A DNA stretch of 64,000 nt from Chryseomicrobium sp. FSL W7-1435 (GCF_038595005.1 NZ_CP151997.1:124001-188000); one strand, 5' to 3'. Numbered from the stretch's first letter, positions 51,710-60,430 are shown. The notes: generated by a model from the sequence alone, not told the origin. A program made the numbers and translations.

Positions 51710-52528
51710 TTATTCCCACTCATATAGTTGTTTTAAGTTTGATTGAATCTCTTCAATAGTTTTACTATCCATTGGTGTCTTCATCCAACGATCCACATAG
51801 TACAAAGCATCTTCTACAGGAATCGCATATTTGATTTCTCCGTAGTCCCCACCTGTTTGCGTAATGATGCCAATCACTTCACCAGACACCCGATCAAACA
51901 ATGGCCCCCCACTGCTACCAGGACCGACCTGTCCATCAAACTGGATAAACTGATTGTAAGAAGACGACGATTCCATCTCAAGGTTACGCTCTCTCCCTGT
52001 AATGTACCCTAATGATGCAGTGTGCTCTAAACCATACGGTGCGCTAATTGTAAGAATGGGAGATCCTACTGGAATAATGGCTTCACGATCTATTGCTAAT
52101 CCTCCTTCTCCTACGTAATCAGGCACCTTTACAAGAGCAATGTCCATGAATTCAGAGATTCCTATAATCTCGCCCTCTGAGTAGTGGCCATAAGCGTTCC
52201 AGACTTCTACTTCTGTCCCATCTAGTGTGACATGAGCATTGGTAATTACATAACCTTCCTCTCCATAGAGAAAACCTGATCCCATCCCTGTTTCCGTGTA
52301 AATAGTGACGACTTGTGGAGAGAGGGATTTAATTAGTTCGCTGTAATTATCAGATTGTACTACAGCGGTCGTAGCAATAGCCGAACTGACTGTATCAGTG
52401 TTTGTTTCTGGCTGATTAAAGTAGAATCCCGAAAGGTTTAATCCGAGCAAAACACCTAGTACTACAAGTGACGTTGATTTCAGGAAAGGTTTGATTTTAC
52501 CTTTTCTCGTTGCATTTTCTGTATTCAT
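51710..52528 (-). CDS. Membrane-anchored S1C trypsin-like serine protease, no PDZ
   Basis: A 272-residue protein with one N-terminal helix (about 18-37) and an extracytoplasmic chymotrypsin-fold protease. The triad is His99 (TNAHV), Asp129 (MDIAL) and Ser206 (GPGSSGGPL). It lacks the PDZ domain of HtrA. A GGxIxQTGG-type loop follows the serine. It lies 15 bases after the membrane metallopeptidase gene, so both are probably one operon. Substrates are likely cell-surface or misfolded proteins. Confidence 0.88.
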   Translation of the reverse strand: MNTENATRKGKIKPFLKSTSLVVLGVLLGLNLSGFYFNQPETNTDTVSSAIATTAVVQSDNYSELIKSLSPQVVTIYTETGMGSGFLYGEEGYVITNAHVTLDGTEVEVWNAYGHYSEGEIIGISEFMDIALVKVPDYVGEGGLAIDREAIIPVGSPILTISAPYGLEHTASLGYITGRERNLEMESSSSYNQFIQFDGQVGPGSSGGPLFDRVSGEVIGIITQTGGDYGEIKYAIPVEDALYYVDRWMKTPMDSKTIEEIQSNLKQLYEWE

Positions 52529-52543
52529 CTGGGTTCCTCACAT

Positions 52544-54058
52544 TCATTCGTTACTGTAGATTTGTTGAATTTGGTCCAACCACTCGTTAGTTCCCTGTCC
52601 AAAAAAAGGTCTTTCTTGTAAATAAAAGGCCACCTCTGGATTTTTCGGATCTTCAATCAGTTGCTTCAATATTAAATTGTCTTGCTGAAGAAGTAACAGA
52701 CGAACGCCTTCCGCTTGAGTGCTTGTAAGCTCATCAAGGAGATGGACAGCTTCATCTAAATTCCCTTTTCCTGCTTCAAGCATAGCCCGTTCTTGTTTCA
52801 TTTCATCTGGAGACCTTGTAATGTCCGTTTGCTCCAGAAGATTAAGTACTTGAGCAGCTTCCTCAAAATTCAGTTCATTCTTAAACAATCGGTAACAGTG
52901 CTCCATTGCTTGAATATACATCGGGAGGTACAGCTTTTCTTTCAATACTTCGAGTTGTTGTTCCCAAGTTTCAAAATGATTCGTAGCAGCATCCATTCGA
53001 CTTTCAGCTGAAATGGTCAGTTGTTTTTGATACTCCTCAATAATCACACGTTGAATTTCTTGTTCTTCTGTCATTTCATAAAGGTCTCGAAACTCTCGTT
53101 CTAATTGGTCAGTATCTTCTTCTAGTAACCAGTTTTGAAGTTGCTCCACGCCGCCTTTTCGTGTCAGTTCTGTCACGAGCAGTTGACCGTATATATATAA
53201 ACTAACGCCATTGAGTTCGGTGGTGGCACGACTCCCACTCTTGTGGACCTCTTCCAATGGAAGATCTTGATAAGCATCAAAAGGACCAAGTACCAGAGTG
53301 CCTGTTACCATGTCGGCAAACCCTTCCTCTAGCCAAATTGGAAGAAGTAGTGCTTCACCTGCTTGTTCTAGTTGGTATTGGTGAATTCGGTAATGTGCGT
53401 ACTCATGGATCAAGATTTCTTTCCAGTACTGATTATTGTCATGAATATGCATGCGTTCGGTGATGCTTGTGTAAAACCCACCTAGCATGTCGCCGTCCCC
53501 GAGTAATTGAAGTGTTGAAGCATCCCGGTGCAATTCAATTTCTGGCTTTTGTGATGCATTTAGAGTTGGTAAATACATATCTAAACGTTTTTCAATGAGT
53601 GGCATCATACGTTCAATTTCTTTGACCTTATCTTTGTTCTCAGGAGTTACGTAATAGGTGGCGTACACGCCTTCCACTTCTTCTAAGTTTTCTTGCAGGT
53701 CTGTGTAGCCGGTCCATTTCCCGAACCACCCGATTTTGGCAGCTGCATCTTCTTCTGGCTCTCCTATTTCGATGACAAACGCATTGGCAAATGCCAGCAT
53801 CACGATACTAGCTCCAAGTGTTAGGGACAATGCAAAAAGACCAGAAGCCGCAAGTCGCGAGGGAATGAAAAATTTCGGCAATCCTTTGTTGACTAGCGCG
53901 ACAATCGAAAGGATGAAGAAAGCAAATGGAATGCACCATAAGCCGATTGCCCAAAGCATTCCTGTCACTGCATCATGCTGGAAAATAAACCAGCCACTTG
54001 CAGCTAAAAACACTAGACCTATTACTAACACTGCAAGGTTTGCTGCGAATTTCTTCAT
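52544..54058 (-). CDS. Membrane peptidase of the MA-like (gluzincin) type
   Basis: A 504-residue protein. The first ~105 residues contain three or four hydrophobic helices. An extracytoplasmic domain follows with HEYAHYRIHQ near residue 217 (HExxH zinc motif) and LEEGFADMVTG about 24 residues later, giving the third Glu ligand. This pattern fits peptidase-MA-like domain proteins. The C-terminal ~180 residues are helical and repeat-like (FEEAAQVLNLLEQ; LDEAVHLLDELT). Paired with the serine protease downstream. Its physiological target is unknown. Confidence 0.82.
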   Translation of the reverse strand: MKKFAANLAVLVIGLVFLAASGWFIFQHDAVTGMLWAIGLWCIPFAFFILSIVALVNKGLPKFFIPSRLAASGLFALSLTLGASIVMLAFANAFVIEIGEPEEDAAAKIGWFGKWTGYTDLQENLEEVEGVYATYYVTPENKDKVKEIERMMPLIEKRLDMYLPTLNASQKPEIELHRDASTLQLLGDGDMLGGFYTSITERMHIHDNNQYWKEILIHEYAHYRIHQYQLEQAGEALLLPIWLEEGFADMVTGTLVLGPFDAYQDLPLEEVHKSGSRATTELNGVSLYIYGQLLVTELTRKGGVEQLQNWLLEEDTDQLEREFRDLYEMTEEQEIQRVIIEEYQKQLTISAESRMDAATNHFETWEQQLEVLKEKLYLPMYIQAMEHCYRLFKNELNFEEAAQVLNLLEQTDITRSPDEMKQERAMLEAGKGNLDEAVHLLDELTSTQAEGVRLLLLQQDNLILKQLIEDPKNPEVAFYLQERPFFGQGTNEWLDQIQQIYSNE

Positions 54059-54129
54059 TCAATCTCTCCTATCTATTAGTAGTATATACGATTACACATG
54101 GAAAAAGTGTCAAATTTTAGATAAAAAAA

Positions 54130-54146
54130 CACCTTCAGTGAAGGTG
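54130..54146 (-). terminator. Terminator of the GntR gene
   Basis: CACCTTC pairs with GAAGGTG (54130-54136 with 54140-54146) and is followed on the minus strand by seven T. Confidence 0.8.
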
Positions 54147-54150
54147 CTGG

Positions 54151-54768
54151 TTACCGCAATATGTGCAGACAAAAATCCAAATCTGCTTCTAAATGTTCTT
54201 TCATTAATCGCTCAGCTTCAGTTGTTTGATGAGCTTCAATCGCCGAACAAATCGCATCATGCTCATCGATCAAAAATGGTCGTTTCTGATACACGACCGT
54301 CTTGCGGAACAAATAAATGATTGACTGCATGCGCTCAATCGTATCGACCATGACCGGATTGTTCGTTGCTTGCACGATGATATCATGGAAACGCGCATTG
54401 GCTTCCATCACCTCTTCTGGTGTGCCTTCTCTCCCCACAATTACGCACTGACGCAATTCTTGACGCAATTCTTCACTCAAATATGTAGCCGCTATACGTG
54501 CTGCATAACTCTCCAATAAGATACGCACTTCAAACAGATTACGCAAATCCGTATCAGTAGGATTGGTCACACGCTTCTTTTGAATCAAGCCTTCCTGTTC
54601 GAGCTTTCGAATCGCTTCACGAACCGGTGTACGACTTACACCGATTTCTTCCGCTAATTTCTCCTCTACCAGTTTGGTACCACGTGGTAATTCACCCGTC
54701 AAAATCTGATCCCGAATATATGTGTAGGCCTGACTATAGGCCATTATTGATTTTGTAGTCATTTGCAT
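54151..54768 (-). CDS. GntR-family regulator (FadR/FCD subfamily)
   Basis: A 205-residue regulator. The winged helix-turn-helix (about 5-70) has ILTGELPRGTKLVEEKLAEEIGVSRTPVREAIRKLEQEGLI. The FCD effector domain (about 75-205) has the metal-site residues spread over RFHDIIVQATNN (Asp/His), and DEHDAICSAIEA (His). It is divergent from a dehydrogenase-kinase-permease operon and probably senses an acid-sugar metabolite. The open frame is longer, but GAGGAG precedes the ATG at 54768 (or 54762). Three TTGTATACAA-like boxes lie in the shared promoter region. Confidence 0.88.
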   Translation of the reverse strand: MQMTTKSIMAYSQAYTYIRDQILTGELPRGTKLVEEKLAEEIGVSRTPVREAIRKLEQEGLIQKKRVTNPTDTDLRNLFEVRILLESYAARIAATYLSEELRQELRQCVIVGREGTPEEVMEANARFHDIIVQATNNPVMVDTIERMQSIIYLFRKTVVYQKRPFLIDEHDAICSAIEAHQTTEAERLMKEHLEADLDFCLHILR

Positions 54769-54842
54769 TCGACTCCTCACGTCCCTAAAACCCTTACTAT
54801 TACTAGTATAGAGGGGATGTCTAGGAATTCCCAGTGATAATT

Positions 54843-54894
54843 TTGTATACATTTAATTATTTTTTGTATACAAAATAAAATATATTGTGTACAA
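54843..54894. promoter_or_regulatory. Three GntR operator-like boxes at 21-bp spacing
   Basis: TTGTATACAT (54843-54852), TTGTATACAA (54864-54873) and TTGTGTACAA (54885-54894). Their starts are exactly 21 bp apart, two helical turns, so bound dimers would lie on one face. The third box includes a likely -10 (TACAAT, 54890-54895) for the plus-strand operon. Confidence 0.75.
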
Positions 54895-54931
54895 TAACTT
54901 CAATTGACAGATAATTTGAGGAGGAATTTCA

Positions 54932-55828
54932 GTGAATATCGGATTTATTGGTCTTGGCATTATGGGTAGACCGATGGCGAAGAACTTACTGAAGGCCGGT
55001 TATAACGTAACTGCTTTTGATATAAATGTAAGCGCTATCGAAGAAATGCAACAATCAGGTGCAAAAGGAGCCAGCTCTCCACGTGAAGCTGCGCAAGGGA
55101 AAGATATTATCTTCACTATGTTGCCAAACGGAAACCACGTACAGAGCGTATTGTTTGATACAAATGGCGTTTACGAAAGCGCTTCCGAGGGAGCAATCGT
55201 AATTGACATGAGCTCTATCTCGCCTGTCACATCACGTGAGATTGCAGCTAAGCTTGCAACACTTTCTATCGGTTTCTTAGATGCACCCGTTAGTGGTGGT
55301 GAGCCAAAAGCAATTGACGGTACATTAGCGATTATGGTCGGCGGAAAAGAAAACGACTTTGAACAAGCTCGCCCAGTCCTTGAAGCAATGGGAAGTGTCG
55401 TGACACATGTTGGCGACACAGGAAGTGGAACAACTGCCAAGCTTGCCAATCAGATTTTAGTGAATGTGCACATCGCAGCTATGTCTGAAGCATTGATTTT
55501 AGCGGCGAAAGCTGGAATCGATATCGACAAGATGTACCAAGCCATTCGTGGCGGTCTTGCCGGAAGTGCAGTGCTCGATGCCAAAGTGCCACTCATCTTA
55601 GAGCGAAACTTTGTAGCCGGCGGACGTATCGACATCAATGCCAAAGACTTAACAAATGTTATGGAGACGGCACATGAACTTGAAGTGCCCCTTCCGCTCA
55701 CAAGCCAAGTGCTTGAAATGTTCCACTCGATGAAAGCAGATGGCAAAGCAGCCGATGACCACGGTGGTTTAATTCAACACTATGAAAAACTAGCAAACTT
55801 CACAGTTGGTGAAAAGAATGACAACTAA
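54932..55828 (+). CDS. Beta-hydroxyacid dehydrogenase (GarR/LtnD-like)
   Basis: A 298-residue NAD(P)-dependent beta-hydroxyacid dehydrogenase. IGFIGLGIMGRPMAKNL is the nucleotide-binding region, DAPVSGGEPKAIDGTLAIMVGG the substrate signature and GSGTTAKLANQ contains the catalytic Lys. The family includes tartronate-semialdehyde reductase GarR and the threonate dehydrogenase LtnD. The adjacent DUF1537 kinase makes an acid-sugar dehydrogenase likelier than a garR role. It starts with GTG after GGAGG. An intragenic cre-like site lies at 55027-55040. It overlaps the kinase gene by 11 bases. Confidence 0.85.
   Translation: MNIGFIGLGIMGRPMAKNLLKAGYNVTAFDINVSAIEEMQQSGAKGASSPREAAQGKDIIFTMLPNGNHVQSVLFDTNGVYESASEGAIVIDMSSISPVTSREIAAKLATLSIGFLDAPVSGGEPKAIDGTLAIMVGGKENDFEQARPVLEAMGSVVTHVGDTGSGTTAKLANQILVNVHIAAMSEALILAAKAGIDIDKMYQAIRGGLAGSAVLDAKVPLILERNFVAGGRIDINAKDLTNVMETAHELEVPLPLTSQVLEMFHSMKADGKAADDHGGLIQHYEKLANFTVGEKNDN
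55027..55040. promoter_or_regulatory. Intragenic cre-like site
   Basis: TGTAAGCGCTATCG, one base off the cre consensus at the last position and identical in 13 bases to the cre site at 21284. It is about 95 bases inside the first gene, a position where CcpA can act as a roadblock. It may be coincidence within coding sequence. Confidence 0.45.
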
Positions 55829-57254
55829 AAACTTAGCACAGACACTCGCTGCTTATGCCACAGTTGATAGCGCCCAAGTAGATTCTCTATTTGATAAAGC
55901 ATTCGCAAAGATTTCTTCCAAAATCATTGTGTTAGATGATGATCCAACTGGTGTCCAGACTGTGCACGGTGTGTCGGTCTACACGGACTGGACGGAGACA
56001 TCCATTCGAGCCGGGTTCGAAGAAGAGAGTCAGATGTTTTTCATCTTAACGAATTCCCGTGCATTTACAGCGCAAGAAACAAAGGATGTTCATGCTGAGA
56101 TTGCCGAACGTATAGAGAAAATCTCAAAACTTACGGATACTCCCTACCTTTTGATCAGTCGTGGCGATTCTACACTTAGAGGACACTACCCTCTTGAGAC
56201 AGCCACTCTTCGTGAAACGATTGAAAAACAGGGCACTACAAAAATCGACGGGGAAATCTTGTTGCCATTCTTTGAACAAGGCGGCCGCCTCACTGTAGAT
56301 GACATCCACTATGTTGTACAGGGAGAAGAAATGATTCCTGCCGGAGAGACGGAATTCGCAAAAGACCGGACATTCGGGTACCAAGCTAGCCACTTAGGAG
56401 ACTACATTGAAGAAAAGACTGCCGGTGCGTTTCCAAAAGAACAAACCGTTTCCATCACACTTGAAGAAATTCGCGCACTCTCTACCGAGTCGATGGTGAC
56501 GAAGCTCATGGGTGTTCATGACTTCCAGAAGGTCGTAGTGAACGCTCTGACCGAGCAAGACGTGAAAATCTTTAGCATTGCTCTTCTTGAAGCATTAGCT
56601 CAAGGGAAACAGTTCTTGTACCGGACAGCCGCAACATTCACTAAGGTCATTGGCAATATCTCGTCCCGACCTCTTCTTACAGCTGAAGAATTGACGGATG
56701 CTTCGTCTTCCCATGGCGGACTGATCATGGTGGGCTCGCACGTTCAAAAGACAACGCAACAACTTGATGCTTTACGTTCTTTAAACGAACTGGCATTTAT
56801 CGAGTTAGACGCACACCTCGTTCAAGACGCCGCCATTTTTGCACAAGAAGTAGAACGTGCCCGCACGGTTGCAGAAACGTTCGTCGCTAATGGCAAAACT
56901 GCTGTCGTTTATACAAAACGTGAGCGTCTTGACTTAGGTCCCGGGATGGAAGAGGAAGAACTTAAGTTATCGGTTCGCATCTCAGAAGCCGTTACATCCA
57001 TCGTCCATGATTTTGCTCATACTCCACGGTATTTGATTGCCAAAGGGGGGATCACGTCAAGTGATATCGGGACACGTGGTTTAGAAGTAAAGCGTGCGAC
57101 AGTAGCTGGTCAAGTAGCACCTGGTGTACCGGTGTGGACAACTGGGGAGGAAAGTCGCTTCCCACACTTGCCGTATATCATTTTTCCAGGCAACGTAGGA
57201 TCGGTAGAAACATTGAAAGACGTAGTTCAGATGTTAGAAACTCATGTAAACTAA
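55818..57254 (+). CDS. Four-carbon acid-sugar kinase (DUF1537 family)
   Basis: A 478-residue protein. The N-terminal domain (about 25-255) has VLDDDPTGVQTVHG, FFILTNSRAFT and ISRGDSTLRGHYP; the C-terminal nucleotide-binding domain (about 285-478) has MVGSHVQKTTQQ, YLIAKGGITSSDIGTRGL and GEESRFPHLPYIIFPGNVGS. These are hallmark segments of the DUF1537 ATP-dependent kinases that phosphorylate D-threonate, D-erythronate or related acids (LtnK, DtnK, OtnK). The sugar cannot be fixed from sequence. GGTGA is placed for the ATG at 55818, inside the end of the dehydrogenase gene. Confidence 0.9.
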   Translation: MTTKNLAQTLAAYATVDSAQVDSLFDKAFAKISSKIIVLDDDPTGVQTVHGVSVYTDWTETSIRAGFEEESQMFFILTNSRAFTAQETKDVHAEIAERIEKISKLTDTPYLLISRGDSTLRGHYPLETATLRETIEKQGTTKIDGEILLPFFEQGGRLTVDDIHYVVQGEEMIPAGETEFAKDRTFGYQASHLGDYIEEKTAGAFPKEQTVSITLEEIRALSTESMVTKLMGVHDFQKVVVNALTEQDVKIFSIALLEALAQGKQFLYRTAATFTKVIGNISSRPLLTAEELTDASSSHGGLIMVGSHVQKTTQQLDALRSLNELAFIELDAHLVQDAAIFAQEVERARTVAETFVANGKTAVVYTKRERLDLGPGMEEEELKLSVRISEAVTSIVHDFAHTPRYLIAKGGITSSDIGTRGLEVKRATVAGQVAPGVPVWTTGEESRFPHLPYIIFPGNVGSVETLKDVVQMLETHVN

Positions 57255-57269
57255 AGGGGGAAATTTAGT

Positions 57270-58613
57270 ATGCTTACAGGGAATTTGTTGATCGTTGTGT
57301 TTTTAGGGGCTCTTGCTGCATTGTTCTTTTTAATCTTAAAAGTGAAGCTTGAACCGTTTTTAGCATTAGTGGGTGTCGCACTGGCAACAGGTCTTGTGAT
57401 TGGGATGCCTCTGAATGAAGTTGCCTCTACCGTCACTACCGGTTTCGGTAATACACTAGCCGGAGTTGGGATATTGATTGGACTTGGTGTTATCTTTGGT
57501 CAATTCTTAGGCGCTTCAGGTGCAGTCGAAAAAATCGCTGGAGCCGTACTCCGTTTGTTTGGGGCAAAGAAGTCTCCTGCTGGTCTCGCCTTAACAGGTA
57601 CAGCAGTTTCGATTCCTGTATTCTTTGATGCAGCCTTTGTTATTTTAAGCGGGCTCATTCGTAGCCTTGCCTCAAAAACAGGAATTTCTGTCGTGACTTT
57701 TGTTACAGCACTTGGTGTTGGACTAATCGTCTCTCATAACATGATTGCCCCTACTCCAGGTCCTTTGGTAGTAGCGGAAAATACAGGTGCTGAGTTAGGC
57801 TTCTTCATCCTCTACGGTTTAATCGTTGCGATTCCTGCGACACTTGTTGGAGGTTACTTGTACGGAATGTTTATCGGGAAACGCATCCAGCATTCTGGAG
57901 ACGTTGAAGAGGTTGTAGTCGACCCTGCAGATGCTCCGAAAAAAGAAATCGGCACGGGACTCAGTTTCTTCTTGCTAGGTCTTCCAATTCTATTGATTCT
58001 TTTCAATACATTATCAAATCTTTGGTTCCCTGGTACGACACTGGCGTCTGTTCTCGGGTTTGTCGGAGAAAAGAACGTTGCCCTCTTCATCTCAGTTGTT
58101 GTCGCGCTAATTGTTTTACATCCATACATCGCTGTGAAGAGCGAGCGTCTGTATACGGAAGCCATCAGTTCAGCTGGTGTCATTATCTTGATCACAGGTG
58201 CAGGTGGTGCATTTGGTGCAGTAATCAACAAAAGTGGTATTGGTGATCACTTGATTGCAACGATGCAAGACTGGAGCATTCCAGTACTGTTACTCGCATT
58301 TATTTTCTCGCAGATTTTACGTGCATCTCTTGGTTCTGCCACAGTAGCCTTGGTCACGACGTCAAGTATCTTAGGCCCAATGGTTGCCGACCTTGGAGTA
58401 TCTCCAATCTTACTCGGACTAGCCATCTGTGCGGGCGGTATCGGCCTTTCCTTACCTAACGACTCTGGCTTCTGGGTTGTCTCTCGTTTTGGTAAGCTAA
58501 CTGTCACGCAAACGCTACAAGCATGGACACTTGGTGGCTTCATCGCTGGTGTCACGGCTCTTGTAACCGTCTTTATGCTTAGCCTATTCGCTGGCTTCTT
58601 GCCAGGACTGTAA
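57270..58613 (+). CDS. GntP-family gluconate/acid-sugar permease
   Basis: A 447-residue H+ symporter of the GntP family with about 12 helices. Typical features are FGNTLAGVGILIGLGVIFGQFLGASGAVEKIA, the IPVFFDAAFVIL segment, and SHNMIAPTPGPLVVAENTGAELG. AGGGGGAA precedes the ATG. It is 15 bases after the kinase gene and closes the operon at a strong terminator, so it probably imports the acid sugar that the dehydrogenase and kinase use. Confidence 0.92.
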   Translation: MLTGNLLIVVFLGALAALFFLILKVKLEPFLALVGVALATGLVIGMPLNEVASTVTTGFGNTLAGVGILIGLGVIFGQFLGASGAVEKIAGAVLRLFGAKKSPAGLALTGTAVSIPVFFDAAFVILSGLIRSLASKTGISVVTFVTALGVGLIVSHNMIAPTPGPLVVAENTGAELGFFILYGLIVAIPATLVGGYLYGMFIGKRIQHSGDVEEVVVDPADAPKKEIGTGLSFFLLGLPILLILFNTLSNLWFPGTTLASVLGFVGEKNVALFISVVVALIVLHPYIAVKSERLYTEAISSAGVIILITGAGGAFGAVINKSGIGDHLIATMQDWSIPVLLLAFIFSQILRASLGSATVALVTTSSILGPMVADLGVSPILLGLAICAGGIGLSLPNDSGFWVVSRFGKLTVTQTLQAWTLGGFIAGVTALVTVFMLSLFAGFLPGL

Positions 58614-58616
58614 AGA

Positions 58617-58650
58617 AAAAAACCACGTTCAGTTGCGAACGTGGTTTTTT
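58617..58650. terminator. Bidirectional terminator
   Basis: A 14-bp perfect stem (58617-58630 with 58637-58650), T-rich on both strands. Confidence 0.9.
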
Positions 58651-58656
58651 CTATGA

Positions 58657-59255
58657 TTATTCCGCCCAAACTTTATAGTCTTCTGATTCACTGACGAGTT
58701 GATCCTCCAGGACATACGGATGTGTCTCCAAAAGAATGGTTTGAAGACGCTGTGGCATCTTCTCTAATTCATACGCACAGATTAAAGGAAATGCTAACTC
58801 ATTGATTGTATTATCAACAATACGCTCAAACTCCTCTATCAAATGCATAGGCTCCTTGACACTCTCCCACTCTACGTGTGCCCATGAACGAAATGCTTGT
58901 CCACTTGCCACAAAAGGTTCAACCGTTTTTGAAAAATATTCTTGTATGGCTGGTGGATTATAGCTTCCACTCGACCAATAAAAATGAAGACTATTTACAT
59001 AATGTACTTGCTTTAATTGAGTAGGCGAGAACCGCTTGGCTAATTCTTTTTGAATTTGAAGCGATATGCGTTCATTTTCAATTAGTAAAAGATTGTCACC
59101 ATGTTCTATACCGTTAGTAAAAGATTGTCACCATGTTCTATACCGTCTGTGATAAATTGGTAGAGCTCTCTAAAATAGTTGGGACTTCCCGTAAATGCGT
59201 AAAGAATATGTGCATTCCTTTTTTCATCCACAAGCTGTTGGACGCTTGATATCAT
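58657..59255 (-). pseudogene. MEDS-domain protein gene broken by a 32-bp tandem duplication
   Basis: Read from the ATG at 59255, the frame gives MISSVQQLVDEKRNAHILYAF and continues through GIEHGDNLLL, then hits a stop within the second copy of a 32-bp direct repeat. Removing one copy restores one frame of 188 codons running through ENERISLQIQKELAKRF and ASGQAFRSWAHVEWES to the stop at 58657 (599-32 = 567 bases, exactly divisible by three). The restored protein resembles MEDS sensory domains. The two fragments together cover the whole domain, so the break is recent or reversible. AGGAAAG lies just before the start. Confidence 0.85.
59082..59145. repeat. 32-bp perfect tandem duplication
   Basis: Two identical adjacent 32-bp units, 59082-59113 and 59114-59145. 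The unit starts TTAGTAAAAGATTG and ends TCTATACCG. It sits inside the MEDS gene and shifts its frame by two bases. Confidence 0.95.
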
Positions 59256-59312
59256 ACTCTTTCCTACTCTCCATTTTGATTCCGAGGCTTTTAGGTGAAT
59301 TATAGTATACCA

Positions 59313-59846
59313 CTAAATGTAAGTGGTGACTGCTCCGAATCCTAAAGCTAGTAAAATCACAAATGCTGGATGCATTTTGACGCGTTCTAGGAGAACATAG
59401 GAACCAATTAATAAAATGATTGTAATAAACAATCCATTCATCGCATAAGCATCAGCGAAAAATTGATACGTCAACACAATCATCAAGACGGCTATAATCG
59501 GACGAATCCAGCGGGTTAAGCTTTTTACGTAAATAGATTCTTTGTATTTCCAGATCAGATTTAAAAGAAGAATCATCATAAGTAAAGACGGGCCAACTGC
59601 TGCAAATAATGCAACTAGGGCTCCCAGGATACCTGCTTGGTCATACCCAACAAATCCAGCCATCTTTGTCGCGACTGGTCCTGGAAGTGCATTGGCTGCA
59701 GCCACCATCTCAGAGAACTCTGAGTTCGTCATCCAGCCGTAGCGCTCAACCACTTCCACTTGCACAAGAGGAATGGCTGCCGGCCCCCCGCCATACCCGA
59801 GAATCCCCGGAATTAAGAAAGCGATGAACAACTCCCAGTAAATCAT
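59313..59846 (-). CDS. ywrA: Chromate transporter half, ChrA-type (YwrA-like)
   Basis: A 177-residue short-chain ChrA protein with about five or six helices. LIPGILGYGGGPAAIPLVQVEVVERYGWMT and ANALPGPVATKMAGFVGY are the CHR-domain signatures. It overlaps the second half gene by four bases. Pairs of short ChrA proteins act together as a chromate (or related oxyanion) efflux unit. The order with a GGT-like gene and an Lrp-type regulator matches ywrABDC of Bacillus. Confidence 0.9.
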   Translation of the reverse strand: MIYWELFIAFLIPGILGYGGGPAAIPLVQVEVVERYGWMTNSEFSEMVAAANALPGPVATKMAGFVGYDQAGILGALVALFAAVGPSLLMMILLLNLIWKYKESIYVKSLTRWIRPIIAVLMIVLTYQFFADAYAMNGLFITIILLIGSYVLLERVKMHPAFVILLALGFGAVTTYI

Positions 59847-60430
59847 GACGCTCGCCTCCTTCTATCAAGTAGAGGCGAAAAGATCAGTGCGAACACGGCG
59901 AGAATAACAAACGCCGGATGAATATTCAACACATACATGGCTACAAATGCGACAAGTAAGGCGAAAATGGCTTTCATCCATCCAATTGATTCACCTGATT
60001 TTTTCACAAAGTCCCACGCAAGCACACCAAGCATCACCGTCACAACGGGAATGACAGCGTTGGCCATATTTTGGACGACGGGAAGTTCCTTATACGTTTC
60101 AAGTAACTTCAATAAAACAATAACACCAATCACTGTGGGAACGACGTTGACTGCAAGAGCGATCAACATCCCCACCCAACCAGCTACCTTGTAGCCGATA
60201 TAACCGGCCATTTTGGTGGCAATTGGCCCTGGCATTGCATTCCCCAAAGCTAGTACATCACTAAACTCGTCATCTGTCATCCATTTGTATTTCTTCACTG
60301 CTTCGGCATGGACGAGCGGGATGGCAGAAGGTCCTCCGCCAAAGCCTAACATCCCTATTCGAAAGAACCCAGCTGCGAGTTCTCGGTAAAGCTCTCCCTT
60401 CGGACGCACAGAAGGAGTTGAAGTTACCAC
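59843..60430 (-). CDS. ywrB: Chromate transporter half, ChrA-type (YwrB-like)
   Basis: A 195-residue short-chain ChrA protein; RIGMLGFGGGPSAIPLVHAEAVKKYKWMT and GNAMPGPIATKMAGYIGY correspond to the signatures of its partner, with opposite membrane orientation expected. It starts with GTG inside the last codons of the GGT-like gene (7-base overlap) and ends overlapping the partner start, so the three are translationally coupled. Confidence 0.9.
   Translation of the reverse strand: MVTSTPSVRPKGELYRELAAGFFRIGMLGFGGGPSAIPLVHAEAVKKYKWMTDDEFSDVLALGNAMPGPIATKMAGYIGYKVAGWVGMLIALAVNVVPTVIGVIVLLKLLETYKELPVVQNMANAVIPVVTVMLGVLAWDFVKKSGESIGWMKAIFALLVAFVAMYVLNIHPAFVILAVFALIFSPLLDRRRRAS

Noticed and set aside
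53736-54320. A 194-residue plus-strand open frame
   Set aside because: Antisense to the metallopeptidase and GntR genes, both of which have clear protein families; its residue composition (Ser/Ala/Ile/Asn) is typical of antisense shadows.
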